DNA of 64,000 nucleotides from assembly GCF_000737335.2 (NCBI RefSeq), contig NZ_JMCC02000025.1:1-64000 (forward strand), written 5' to 3'. This DNA comes from Enhygromyxa salina. Its GTDB lineage: Bacteria > Myxococcota_A > Polyangia > Nannocystales > Nannocystaceae. Of this stretch, positions 1 to 6,484 are shown piece by piece. The translations under genes were made by a program, and so were the position numbers. Position 1 is the stretch's first letter. Each line of letters starts with the position of its first letter. The notes under the pieces were generated by a model. The model was not told where the DNA came from, did not search any database, and worked only from the letters and a program-made list of their open reading frames with translations.

Positions 1-162
1 TGGTTTCGCTCCGAGGGACCCTCGGACCCCGCCGGGCTCTCCGCCGGGCTCCCGACCGTCTCATCGGGGTTGGTGCTGGAGAACTACGTGATCATCGAGC
101 ATGCACTCTCGCCCGCCCTGGATTGCAGCGGAGCGACCAGCAACAAATCGTTTCGCAAGCGT

Positions 163-246
163 CTTCGCTGCCCGCAGGATGAACCAGTCCACGAACGCGC
201 CCGCTCGCCGACGCCTCCGTAGACCCGTTCACCACGGCCAGCGAAG
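163..246. repeat. Inverted pair of degenerate 75-nt-repeat ends
   Basis: The left side reads CTTCGCTGCCCGC then TGAACCAGTCCACG. The right side, read on the minus strand, starts CTTCGCTGGCCGTGGTGAAC. Both match the 5' part of the dispersed 75-nt repeat seen best at 46885-46959, so this looks like two copies head to head with the central hairpin lost or diverged. Confidence 0.5.
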
Positions 247-450
247 TCTCAAAGGTTCGCCCCCTCGGATCGCAGCGGAGCCACCGGTTGCAACACGACG
301 GCCCGGCAACCAGGGCTCCGAGGGTCCCTCGGAGCGAAAATTCACGGCGTATTAGACCCAATCGAAGCGGTGCCGGTCACTCGTACTACCAGAAGACCGA
401 CACGCCACATGCCAGCGGTGAGTGGTTTCGCTCCGAGGGACCCTCGGAGA

Positions 451-606
451 CCGCCGGGCTGCCCGCCGTCACCTCCACCCTCCGAGGGACCCTCGGAGCC
501 CGCCGTCACCCCAACCCTCCGAGACCCTCGGAGACCGCCGGGCTGCCCGCCGTCACCTCCACCCTCCGAGGGACCCTCGGAGCCCGCCGTCACCCCACCC
601 TCCGAG
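451..606. repeat. Tandem repeat, 84-nt period, about 1.9 copies
   Basis: The unit starting CCGCCGGGCT at 451 begins again at 535 with almost no change. Each unit contains one full palindrome, and the first also holds a shortened one (517-533). The array ends just before the stop codon of the minus-strand gene at 620. Confidence 0.8.
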
Positions 607-619
607 TGCCCGATTTAGG

Positions 620-1564
620 CTAGAGCGGCCCCCGACCCACCACGCGCTCGCCGATCTTCGCCCGGATCGATCGCAGTTCAGCTTCATCGAGGACGATCTC
701 CGCCCCGACCACGCCATCGATGATCCCCAGTCGGGCCCGCTCGCGCAGGCGGTGCTCCACGCCGTACTCGTCGAGTCGATTGGCGAGGTCGAGGAGCCCG
801 GCGATCGTCAGCTCGCGCAGGTTGGCGAGCGCGGTCACGCTGGCGGCCGACACCGAGAAGGTCGCGCGCAAGCCCTCGGAAAGATCGAGCGCGGCGGTGA
901 TCGACGTCGCCTCGTCGGCCCAGGCGCCTGGCAGCGTGCGCCGATCGTCGTCGTCGAGGTGCGCGGCCAGCCACACGTGACCGCTGCGATCCAAGCGGCC
1001 AAATTCGCGGGTGAGGCTGGCCGGTAACGCGAGCGGCTCGCGGCCTTCGAGTCGGGCCGCGACGGGATCGACGAAGCCGCCGCGGGCCCACACGAGCGTG
1101 TAGTCGTTGATGACCCATGCGCGCGAGCCATCGCCGAACACCAAGCTGGTGGCGCAGGTCTGGGGCTCGACAGTCCAGGGGGTGGTGCCGCCGTTGCGGG
1201 CGCGCAGCTCCGCCGCCAGGCAGTCCAAGGTCGCCTTGGTGGCGACTCCGCGGGCCTGGACGACCGCGAACCGACCGTCGGTTGGGTCCCGGGCCAGCGT
1301 CACCGCATAGGTGCGCTCGAGCGCGAGCTGGCAGTCGTCGAGGATCTCGAGGGCCTCGGACAGCTGTAGATCCGCGCGCAGGGCAGGGAGGAGGGCCTTG
1401 CCCGTCGAGGTCTTCGCGAAGCCGTCCACGTCGATCCCCAACACCGCCGTCGCCGTGCTCGGCACGAGCTGCGCCGGATCGGTCGGAAACGAGGGGCACG
1501 CAGCGGGCTCGAGGGTCGCGGCGATCAGCGCCCCAAGCAGGCAGAGCGTGTCGAGCGCGAGCAT
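620..1564 (-). CDS. Secreted hypothetical protein
   Basis: This encodes 314 residues from ATG at 1564. The reading frame stays open upstream to 1834, but that extension has no typical protein character and the internal ATG is followed by a clear signal peptide (MLALDTLCLLGALIAATL, then a Cys at residue 23). The mature part has no motif I recognise. It contains few cysteines and stretches rich in Ala, Leu, Arg and Asp. The first mature segment (about residues 27-60) recalls periplasmic proteins that begin with a Leu-x-Pro/Ala-rich strand, but I cannot name a family. It is followed downstream by the palindrome array and has no same-strand partner, because the next genes (rlmE and onward) lie beyond a terminator. 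The signal peptide supports export; the function is unknown. Confidence 0.65.
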   Translation of the reverse strand: MLALDTLCLLGALIAATLEPAACPSFPTDPAQLVPSTATAVLGIDVDGFAKTSTGKALLPALRADLQLSEALEILDDCQLALERTYAVTLARDPTDGRFAVVQARGVATKATLDCLAAELRARNGGTTPWTVEPQTCATSLVFGDGSRAWVINDYTLVWARGGFVDPVAARLEGREPLALPASLTREFGRLDRSGHVWLAAHLDDDDRRTLPGAWADEATSITAALDLSEGLRATFSVSAASVTALANLRELTIAGLLDLANRLDEYGVEHRLRERARLGIIDGVVGAEIVLDEAELRSIRAKIGERVVGRGPL

Positions 1565-1867
1565 TCGAGCGATCCTAGCGAATTCGGCGCGAGTGAGCTC
1601 GGTCGTTCGCACTTTACAGCAGAAGTGGAATTGTCGTTCCAGAACCCTCGACGTCATTCCAGTCCTACTGGAACGCGTTCGATGCTCGGATTCGCTCTCG
1701 CAGGATCTCCAAGCGCGGGGTGAGTTGGTGGTCATACATGTGACATCAGCCCCCAGTCTGGCATCTGGACGGGTTGGGCCGCATGTGTGAGGTCTTTGGC
1801 CCAACCTCGATCGCTTCCAGTCCAGCAGGATCAAATCCGTGACCCTAGAATTTTTCCACTATTACTG

Positions 1868-1896
1868 TTGACCTGTTCCGTTGGGACTCGTACAGT
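1868..1896 (+). promoter_or_regulatory. Sigma70-type promoter TTGACC-17-TACAGT
   Basis: TTGACC at 1868-1873 and TACAGT at 1891-1896 are separated by exactly 17 nt. An A/T-rich stretch (AGAATTTTTCC, near 1850) lies just upstream like an UP element. In a genome this GC-rich the combination is unlikely by chance. It points right, into the small ORF at 1944, with an expected start near 1903. Confidence 0.65.
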
Positions 1897-1943
1897 ATCC
1901 CTGAACTCGGGGATCATCCCGGTACGCCACGGAAGGTAAAAAA

Positions 1944-2093
1944 ATGTTCTTCATCGCCGACATGCTGTTTCGCCGCTCTGCCCGCAACCGCAAACGCGCT
2001 CAAGAAGATGCTCCGATCCCCCGGGTCCGCGCCAAGTCGGGCCGCTCGCCTCGCGCTCGGCTCCATCAAGACGCTCTGTCCGTGCTCGTTTGA
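1944..2093 (+). CDS. Small basic hypothetical protein (49 aa)
   Basis: This small open frame encodes 49 residues and begins MFFIADMLFRRSARNRKRAQ. It is rich in Arg and Lys and ends in a more neutral tail. GGAAGG at 1931-1936, seven bases before the ATG, is a good ribosome site. The frame sits in a well-defined transcription unit: a TTGACC-17-TACAGT promoter about 50 nt upstream and a perfect 13-bp terminator hairpin about 95 nt downstream. I recognise no family. A short hydrophobic start followed by a strongly basic segment could mean membrane or nucleic-acid association, but that is a guess. The alternative is that the transcript of about 315 nt acts as a small RNA and the frame is incidental. 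Confidence 0.45.
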   Translation: MFFIADMLFRRSARNRKRAQEDAPIPRVRAKSGRSPRARLHQDALSVLV

Positions 2094-2187
2094 AAGTCGC
2101 AGCGGCCCGCTGGCTCGCTGCTCATGGACGAGCTCAGACGCCACGCGGAACCGCAGCCACCACGCCCCATGTCCTGTCAGGGGGCGG

Positions 2188-2218
2188 AAAAAGCCCAGCT
2201 CTAGCAGCTGGGCTTTTT
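2188..2218. terminator. Perfect bidirectional intrinsic terminator
   Basis: The arms AAAAAGCCCAGCT and AGCTGGGCTTTTT (13 bp, no mismatch) flank the loop CTAGC. The A-run on one side and T-run on the other let it serve both the plus-strand small unit ending here and the minus-strand rlmE, whose stop codon is at 2226-2228. Confidence 0.9.
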
Positions 2219-2225
2219 CGTGGGC

Positions 2226-2894
2226 TCAGTCGTCGGCGGGGGCCGGATCTGTATCAGTCGTGGGGGCGTGCGCGCGGGCGGTCGTGGCCTTGAGCCCGCG
2301 ACCGATGATGTACTGCTCGCGGCTGGCCTTGCGGGTGTTCTCGCACCTGTACGCGCGCCCCTGCTGGAACCGCGACTCGACCTCGTGCAGGAGATCGGCG
2401 AAGCGACCGCCTTGAAACACCTTCGCGCAGAAGTGCCCGCCGATCCGCAAGCTCGCCGACGCGATGTCGAGCGCAGACAAGAACAGATCCTCGCTGGTCG
2501 GGATGTCGAAGTCTTTGTTGCCCGTGGTGTTGGGCGCCATGTCGCTCAGCACGAGATCGAAGCGACCAAAGCGATCGACGAAGCGACCAAGGTTGAGCTT
2601 GGTGACGTCGCCGACGATCGTGTGCACGTTGGCGGGCAGGGCGATCTCGACGGCCTTGAGATCGACGCCCACCAACGTGGCCTCGGTCCCAGCTTTTTGC
2701 ACGGCGTACTGCAGCCACGCGCCCGGCCAACAGCCAAGGTCGAGCAGCTGCGTGCCTGGCTTGATCAGCCGAAACCGCTTGTCGATCTCTTCGAGCTTGT
2801 AAATTGCACGCCCGGCGTACTGCTCTCGCTTTGCGCGGAGGTACGCCGGGTCATGTCGTGCCCGCTTGTCGCCGAGGCCCTTCCTTGTGGCCAC
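2226..2894 (-). CDS. rlmE: 23S rRNA 2'-O-methyltransferase RlmE (FtsJ/RrmJ)
   Basis: RlmE transfers a methyl group from S-adenosylmethionine to the 2'-OH of U2552 (E. coli numbering) in the A-loop of 23S rRNA, late in 50S assembly. The 222-residue protein has the FtsJ fold. The SAM-binding motif LDLGCWPGAW is at residues 51-60, the acidic VGVDLK strand at about 75-80, and the catalytic K-D-K-E set fits K33, D118 (LSDMAP), K158 (CAKVFQGG) and E193. Its length is close to the E. coli enzyme (209). The C-terminal 15 residues are a disordered Thr/Asp/Pro-rich tail. It lies 13 nt downstream of rplC on the same strand and is probably cotranscribed, so two genes for 50S maturation share a unit. The perfect hairpin at 2188-2218 ends transcription. 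Confidence 0.95.
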   Translation of the reverse strand: MATRKGLGDKRARHDPAYLRAKREQYAGRAIYKLEEIDKRFRLIKPGTQLLDLGCWPGAWLQYAVQKAGTEATLVGVDLKAVEIALPANVHTIVGDVTKLNLGRFVDRFGRFDLVLSDMAPNTTGNKDFDIPTSEDLFLSALDIASASLRIGGHFCAKVFQGGRFADLLHEVESRFQQGRAYRCENTRKASREQYIIGRGLKATTARAHAPTTDTDPAPADD

Positions 2895-2907
2895 GACAGC
2901 GGCCCTT

Positions 2908-3579
2908 TCAGCCCTTGGCGTGGCGGGCTCGGATCGCGGACTTGACCGCGTGTCGGAGCTGGACGTAGCCGTTTTTGCTGCCGGGAACCGGACCGTGAAC
3001 GAGGATCAGGCCCTTCTCTGGCAGGACCTTGGCGATCTTCAGGTTCTGCACGGTGACGGTTGTGTTGCCCATCTGGCCGGCCATCCGCTTGCCCTTGAGC
3101 ACGCGGCCGGGGGTCAGGCGACAACCGATCGATCCACCGTGGCGGTAGACCTCGTGCTGGCCGTGGGTCCGCTTCTCACCACGCATGTGGTGGCGCTTCA
3201 TGACGCCCTGGAAGCCCTTGCCCTTGCTGGTGCCGGTTGCGTCGATCAGCTGGCCAACCTCGAACAACTCGAGCGCGATCTCGCTGCCGATCGGGTGCGC
3301 GGCGACGATCTCGGGGGCGACCCGGAACTCTTTGATCTTGCGCTTGGGCGTGGCTTCGATCTTCTTGAACTGGCCAAGCTTGGGCTTGGTCAGGCGGCTG
3401 GGCTTCTGATCGTCGAAGGCCAGCTGGATCGCGCTGTAGCCATCGCGCTCGATCGTGCGGTGGCCGAGGACGATGTTGCCCTTGGCGAGCAGGACGGTGA
3501 CCGGGATCCGATCGCCTTCTTCGTTGTAGTACTCGGTCATGCCGAGCTTCTTGGTAAGCAATCCCATTTGGTGACTCAT
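2908..3579 (-). CDS. rplC: 50S ribosomal protein L3
   Basis: L3 binds near the 3' end of 23S rRNA, helps start 50S assembly and sends a loop toward the peptidyl-transferase centre. The 223-residue product starts MSHQMGLLTKKLGMTEYYNE, the usual L3 beginning, and contains the conserved central segments KGKGFQGVMKRH, GSIGCRLTPGRV and KGKRMAGQMGN. The start at 3579 is supported by AAGGAGG (plus-strand 3585-3591) five bases before the ATG; a longer in-frame extension to 3687 lacks homology. It is unusual that rplC is not in an S10-type operon here: the upstream neighbour is an FG-GAP surface protein and the downstream one is rlmE, with no rpsJ, rplD or rplW in the window. It could be the only L3 gene, relocated, or a second copy. 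Confidence 0.95.
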   Translation of the reverse strand: MSHQMGLLTKKLGMTEYYNEEGDRIPVTVLLAKGNIVLGHRTIERDGYSAIQLAFDDQKPSRLTKPKLGQFKKIEATPKRKIKEFRVAPEIVAAHPIGSEIALELFEVGQLIDATGTSKGKGFQGVMKRHHMRGEKRTHGQHEVYRHGGSIGCRLTPGRVLKGKRMAGQMGNTTVTVQNLKIAKVLPEKGLILVHGPVPGSKNGYVQLRHAVKSAIRARHAKG

Positions 3580-3714
3580 GGGTGCCTCCTTCGTTTGGCT
3601 GGGCACGTGCGGGGGTCGCATGAGCGCGACGGGGTTCGCAGGGGTGCCGGGGGGGCGGATGATGGTGGAGGGGAAGTGGCTCGTCAAGCTGGGCCGGGAG
3701 CGCGGAGCGCGGTG

Positions 3715-5529
3715 CTACTTGCGGCGGCGGACCAAGCCCAGGGCGAGCAGCGAGAGGGCGGTCCACGCGGGGGCGCGGCTGGGGGTGCCCGGCGCTTGGG
3801 AGCAGGCGCAGCCGGTCGCCGCGCCGTCGTCGTCGGCTGGGAGGCCCGTGCCCGCGGTCTCGTCGCCGGTCTCGAGGGTGTCGCCGTCGCCGTCACCGGG
3901 GTCGCCGTCGCCGTCGCCGGGGTCGCCATCACCGTCGCCAGGGTCACCGTCGCCGTCGCCGGGGTCCCCACCGATCTCGTAGGTTTGCGCGGCAGAGCAG
4001 CCGATGTTGCCGGCCTGATCTTCGGCGCACAGCTCGAACTCGATCGGGCCCGAGCCGGCGCCGGGGAGCTCGACCCGGAACAGATCACCGCCGATGAACC
4101 AGCCGCTGACCTCGGTCGCGGCGCCGCTTGGATCGATGCGGGCGAAGGCTCGGCGCAGGCGCGGGCCTTCGTCGGTCACGGTACGATCGCTGACCGCGAG
4201 GTGGGCAACGACGACTTGGTTGGCGGGGGCCGAGCTCGGGGCGTTGACGGCGATGATCTGCGGGGCCTGGCTGTCGACCGGCATCATGTCGTTGCCGAGG
4301 TAGACCTCGTCGGAGGAGCTGCACTCGCCCTGGCCCGTGACCAGATCCAGACGATCGTCGCCGTTCAGATCGCCGAACTCACCCCACAGGCTGCAGTCGG
4401 TCGGGCCGGGGAACGAGTTGGCGACGTGGGTGAAGTTGCCGTTGCCGTCGTTCTCGAGCAGGCGCTCGGGGGTCCCAAGCGAGATCACGACGCCGTCGAA
4501 GTCGCCGTCGTCGTCGATGTCGACGCAGATGACCCCGTTGTCGTCCTCGCCCGGGTTGCCGGTCACGCGCGCGCCGGTCTCGTCGCTGAAGTTGCCGGCG
4601 CCGTCGTTGATCAGCAGCTGCTCGGTGAACCCGCCGCCAATGTTGTCGATCCACAGGTCGAGATCGCCGTCGCCGTCGACGTCGCAGGGCGCGACGTTGT
4701 AGTGAAAGTTGCTGGTCGCGGGCGGGTCGATCGAGGTCTGGCTGGTGAAGGTGCCGCTGCCGTCGTTGAGCCACAGGGCCCCGGTCCCGCCGGTGTGGGC
4801 GTTGACGATTAGATCGAGGTCGAAGTCGCGATCTGCGTCGAAGAACTCGACCTCGTCGATGTCGCTGCCGCTGATCGACGCTGGGATCGCCCCGGCGAGC
4901 TCCTCGAACATGCCGGTGCCGTCATTGATGTAGATGTGGCCAAATGGCGGCCCATCGCTGGCGTAGCCGTCGGCCGCGAAGATGTCGAGGTCGCCGTCGC
5001 CGTCGACGTCGCCCATCCGGGCCGCGGCGCCCATCGGGTAGCTGTTGGGCAGGCGCAGGTCCGCCTCGTCGGTGAACACACCCGCGCCGTCGTTCATGAA
5101 CAACACGTGGGGGCCGCCGGCTCCATCGGGGGCGTAGAGATCGGGGGCCCCGTCACCGTCGACGTCGCCGACCGCGACCATGCGCACGTTGCCAGCGTAG
5201 TTGCCGAGCGCGGCGGCGGAATTGTTGGTGAAGTTGCCGCTGCCGTCGTTGATGTAGAGCACCAGCGGCTGCGGGCTGGCGTCGCCGCTGAAGAAGTCGG
5301 CGTAGTTGGCCAGCAAGATGTCGAGGTCGCCGTCGCCGTCGAGATCCGTGACGCGCAGGTGATTGGTCCAGCAGCCCTGGCCATTGCAGGCTTGGGGAGC
5401 GAGCGCGCTGTCGATCCGATCGACGAGCGGGACCGCCTGTGCGGTGCGACTGACGGCCAGCCCAGTGACCAGGGCGAGCGCGGGCAGGCTCAGGGCTGCA
5501 AGTTCCATTGCAAGTTTGGATGTCGCCAT
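3715..5529 (-). CDS. FG-GAP/VCBS-repeat surface protein with MYXO-CTERM-like signal
   Basis: This 604-residue secreted protein begins with a signal peptide (residues 1-32, ending SRTAQA). Seven FG-GAP/VCBS-type calcium-binding units follow, marked by DLDGDGDLDILLANY, DVDGDGAPDLY, DVDGDGDLDIFAADG, DADRDFDLDLIV, DVDGDGDLDLW, DIDDDGDFDGVV and DLNGDDRLDLV; they probably fold into a beta-propeller like integrin alpha heads. After a short Ig-like segment there is a Gly-Asp-Pro linker of repeated PGDGDGD and a C-terminal block with GCACS, a hydrophobic stretch and a final RRRK. That block matches the MYXO-CTERM layout (Cys motif, membrane helix, basic tail), which in myxobacteria directs surface attachment. 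Its ligand is unknown. ATG at 5529 is chosen because the signal peptide follows it directly; the frame is open further upstream without protein character. Confidence 0.88.
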   Translation of the reverse strand: MATSKLAMELAALSLPALALVTGLAVSRTAQAVPLVDRIDSALAPQACNGQGCWTNHLRVTDLDGDGDLDILLANYADFFSGDASPQPLVLYINDGSGNFTNNSAAALGNYAGNVRMVAVGDVDGDGAPDLYAPDGAGGPHVLFMNDGAGVFTDEADLRLPNSYPMGAAARMGDVDGDGDLDIFAADGYASDGPPFGHIYINDGTGMFEELAGAIPASISGSDIDEVEFFDADRDFDLDLIVNAHTGGTGALWLNDGSGTFTSQTSIDPPATSNFHYNVAPCDVDGDGDLDLWIDNIGGGFTEQLLINDGAGNFSDETGARVTGNPGEDDNGVICVDIDDDGDFDGVVISLGTPERLLENDGNGNFTHVANSFPGPTDCSLWGEFGDLNGDDRLDLVTGQGECSSSDEVYLGNDMMPVDSQAPQIIAVNAPSSAPANQVVVAHLAVSDRTVTDEGPRLRRAFARIDPSGAATEVSGWFIGGDLFRVELPGAGSGPIEFELCAEDQAGNIGCSAAQTYEIGGDPGDGDGDPGDGDGDPGDGDGDPGDGDGDTLETGDETAGTGLPADDDGAATGCACSQAPGTPSRAPAWTALSLLALGLVRRRK

Positions 5530-5572
5530 CCACGCGATGGTAGCGGGCCCAGCAGCGGTGTCTATCAGGGAG

Positions 5573-5647
5573 AGTTCGCTGCCCACGGTGAACCAGTCCA
5601 CGAAGGCGTCCGCAAGCGGGCGAGAAGCCCTCGCCCGAGCTGAAAGC
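5573..5647 (+). repeat. Dispersed 75-nt hairpin repeat, copy B
   Basis: This is a full-length copy of the repeat (start AGTTCGCTGCCC, core hairpin CGGGCGAG-AAGCC-CTCGCCCG). It fills most of the gap between the FG-GAP gene and tatD and ends three bases before the tatD stop codon (5651-5653, minus strand). Confidence 0.85.
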
Positions 5648-5650
5648 GAT

Positions 5651-6478
5651 CTAGACAGAAGCAACCGGCAGTCGCAGCAGCCTGCGGGTGTTGTCGGCGG
5701 CCAGCTTGGCCAGCTGCGTGGGCGTCTGATCCCGCAGCTGCGCCAGCGCGACGCAGGTGAACGCGACGTTGGCTGGCTCGTTCTTGCGGCCCCGCAGCGG
5801 CTCGGGGGCCAGGTAGGGGGCATCGGTCTCGAGCATGATCCGATCGTCGGGGACCCGCGCTGCAGCCCGACGCAGCTCGGCGGCGGTCTTGAACGTGGCG
5901 ATCCCCGAGAACGAGATGTGCCAGCCAAGCTCGAGCCATCGCTCGGCCTCCGCGGCGGTGCCCGTGAAGCAGTGCACGACCCCAGGGTTGTCGCGCGGGG
6001 GGTGATCCGCGAGCAGGGCCCACGCGTCGGCGTGGGCGTCACGGATATGCAGCACGAGCGGAAGATCGAGGCGCTTGGCCAGCTCGACCTGGCGGGCGAA
6101 GCCCTGCAGCTGGGCCGCGCGCGGGGACAGGTCGTAGTGGTAGTCCAGCCCGGTCTCGCCGATCGCCACGACCTCATCGGCGGCCGCGAGCTGCTCGATC
6201 TCGGCGAGCAGCGCGTCGTCGAGGTGCCGGGCCTCGTGCGGGTGAATGCCGACGCTGGCGAACACCTGCGGATGCGCGCGGGCGAGGGTGACGGCGCCGG
6301 CCATCGTGTCCGGGCTGCAGCCGATGTGAACGCATTGCTCGACCCCAGCCGCGCGCGCGCGGGCCAAGGTGGCCTCGAGGTCGTCGCTCATCGGCGCGTA
6401 GTCGAGGTGACAGTGACTGTCGATCAGGCCGGCGACGAAGGGCGGGGAGGGTCGGGGTTTCTTGGAGTTCTTGCCCAT
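5651..6478 (-). CDS. tatD: TatD family metal-dependent hydrolase (DNase)
   Basis: TatD-family proteins are cytoplasmic TIM-barrel metalloenzymes with 3'-5' exonuclease activity on DNA and RNA, linked to repair of oxidative damage. The 275-residue product shows the family metal ligands in order: DSHCHLD near residue 20, GIGETGLDYHYD near 107-118, the HIRDAH segment near 146, HCFTG near 170 and LETDAPYL near 217. Length matches the family (about 260). The N-terminal 13 residues are a Lys/Pro-rich extension. The start lies 6 nt from the stop of the upstream FHA-SUMF1 gene, so the two are probably cotranscribed. The 75-nt repeat lies immediately downstream and may affect the mRNA end. Confidence 0.93.
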   Translation of the reverse strand: MGKNSKKPRPSPPFVAGLIDSHCHLDYAPMSDDLEATLARARAAGVEQCVHIGCSPDTMAGAVTLARAHPQVFASVGIHPHEARHLDDALLAEIEQLAAADEVVAIGETGLDYHYDLSPRAAQLQGFARQVELAKRLDLPLVLHIRDAHADAWALLADHPPRDNPGVVHCFTGTAAEAERWLELGWHISFSGIATFKTAAELRRAAARVPDDRIMLETDAPYLAPEPLRGRKNEPANVAFTCVALAQLRDQTPTQLAKLAADNTRRLLRLPVASV

Positions 6479-6484
6479 GGGTTG

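Larger units (their letters stand above)
1..619. repeat. Gene-free repeat region with CCGAGGGACCCTCGG palindromes
   Basis: This stretch holds no convincing gene; open frames cross it on both strands but consist of repeats. A 17-19 nt palindrome built on CTCCGAGGGACCCTCGGAG occurs at about 9-26, 316-334 (centre base reversed), 431-449, 480-498, 517-533 (shortened) and 564-582. The first and third copies share the leader TGGTTTCG. The window begins inside this region, so its true left border is not visible. Confidence 0.75.

Noticed and set aside
451..606. CRISPR-like array at the left edge and at 34431-34690
   Set aside because: The whole unit repeats, with no unique spacers between short constant repeats, and no cas gene is present.
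1565..1834. N-terminal extension of the secreted protein at 620-1564
   Set aside because: The upstream part lacks protein character and would hide a good signal peptide that begins at the internal ATG.
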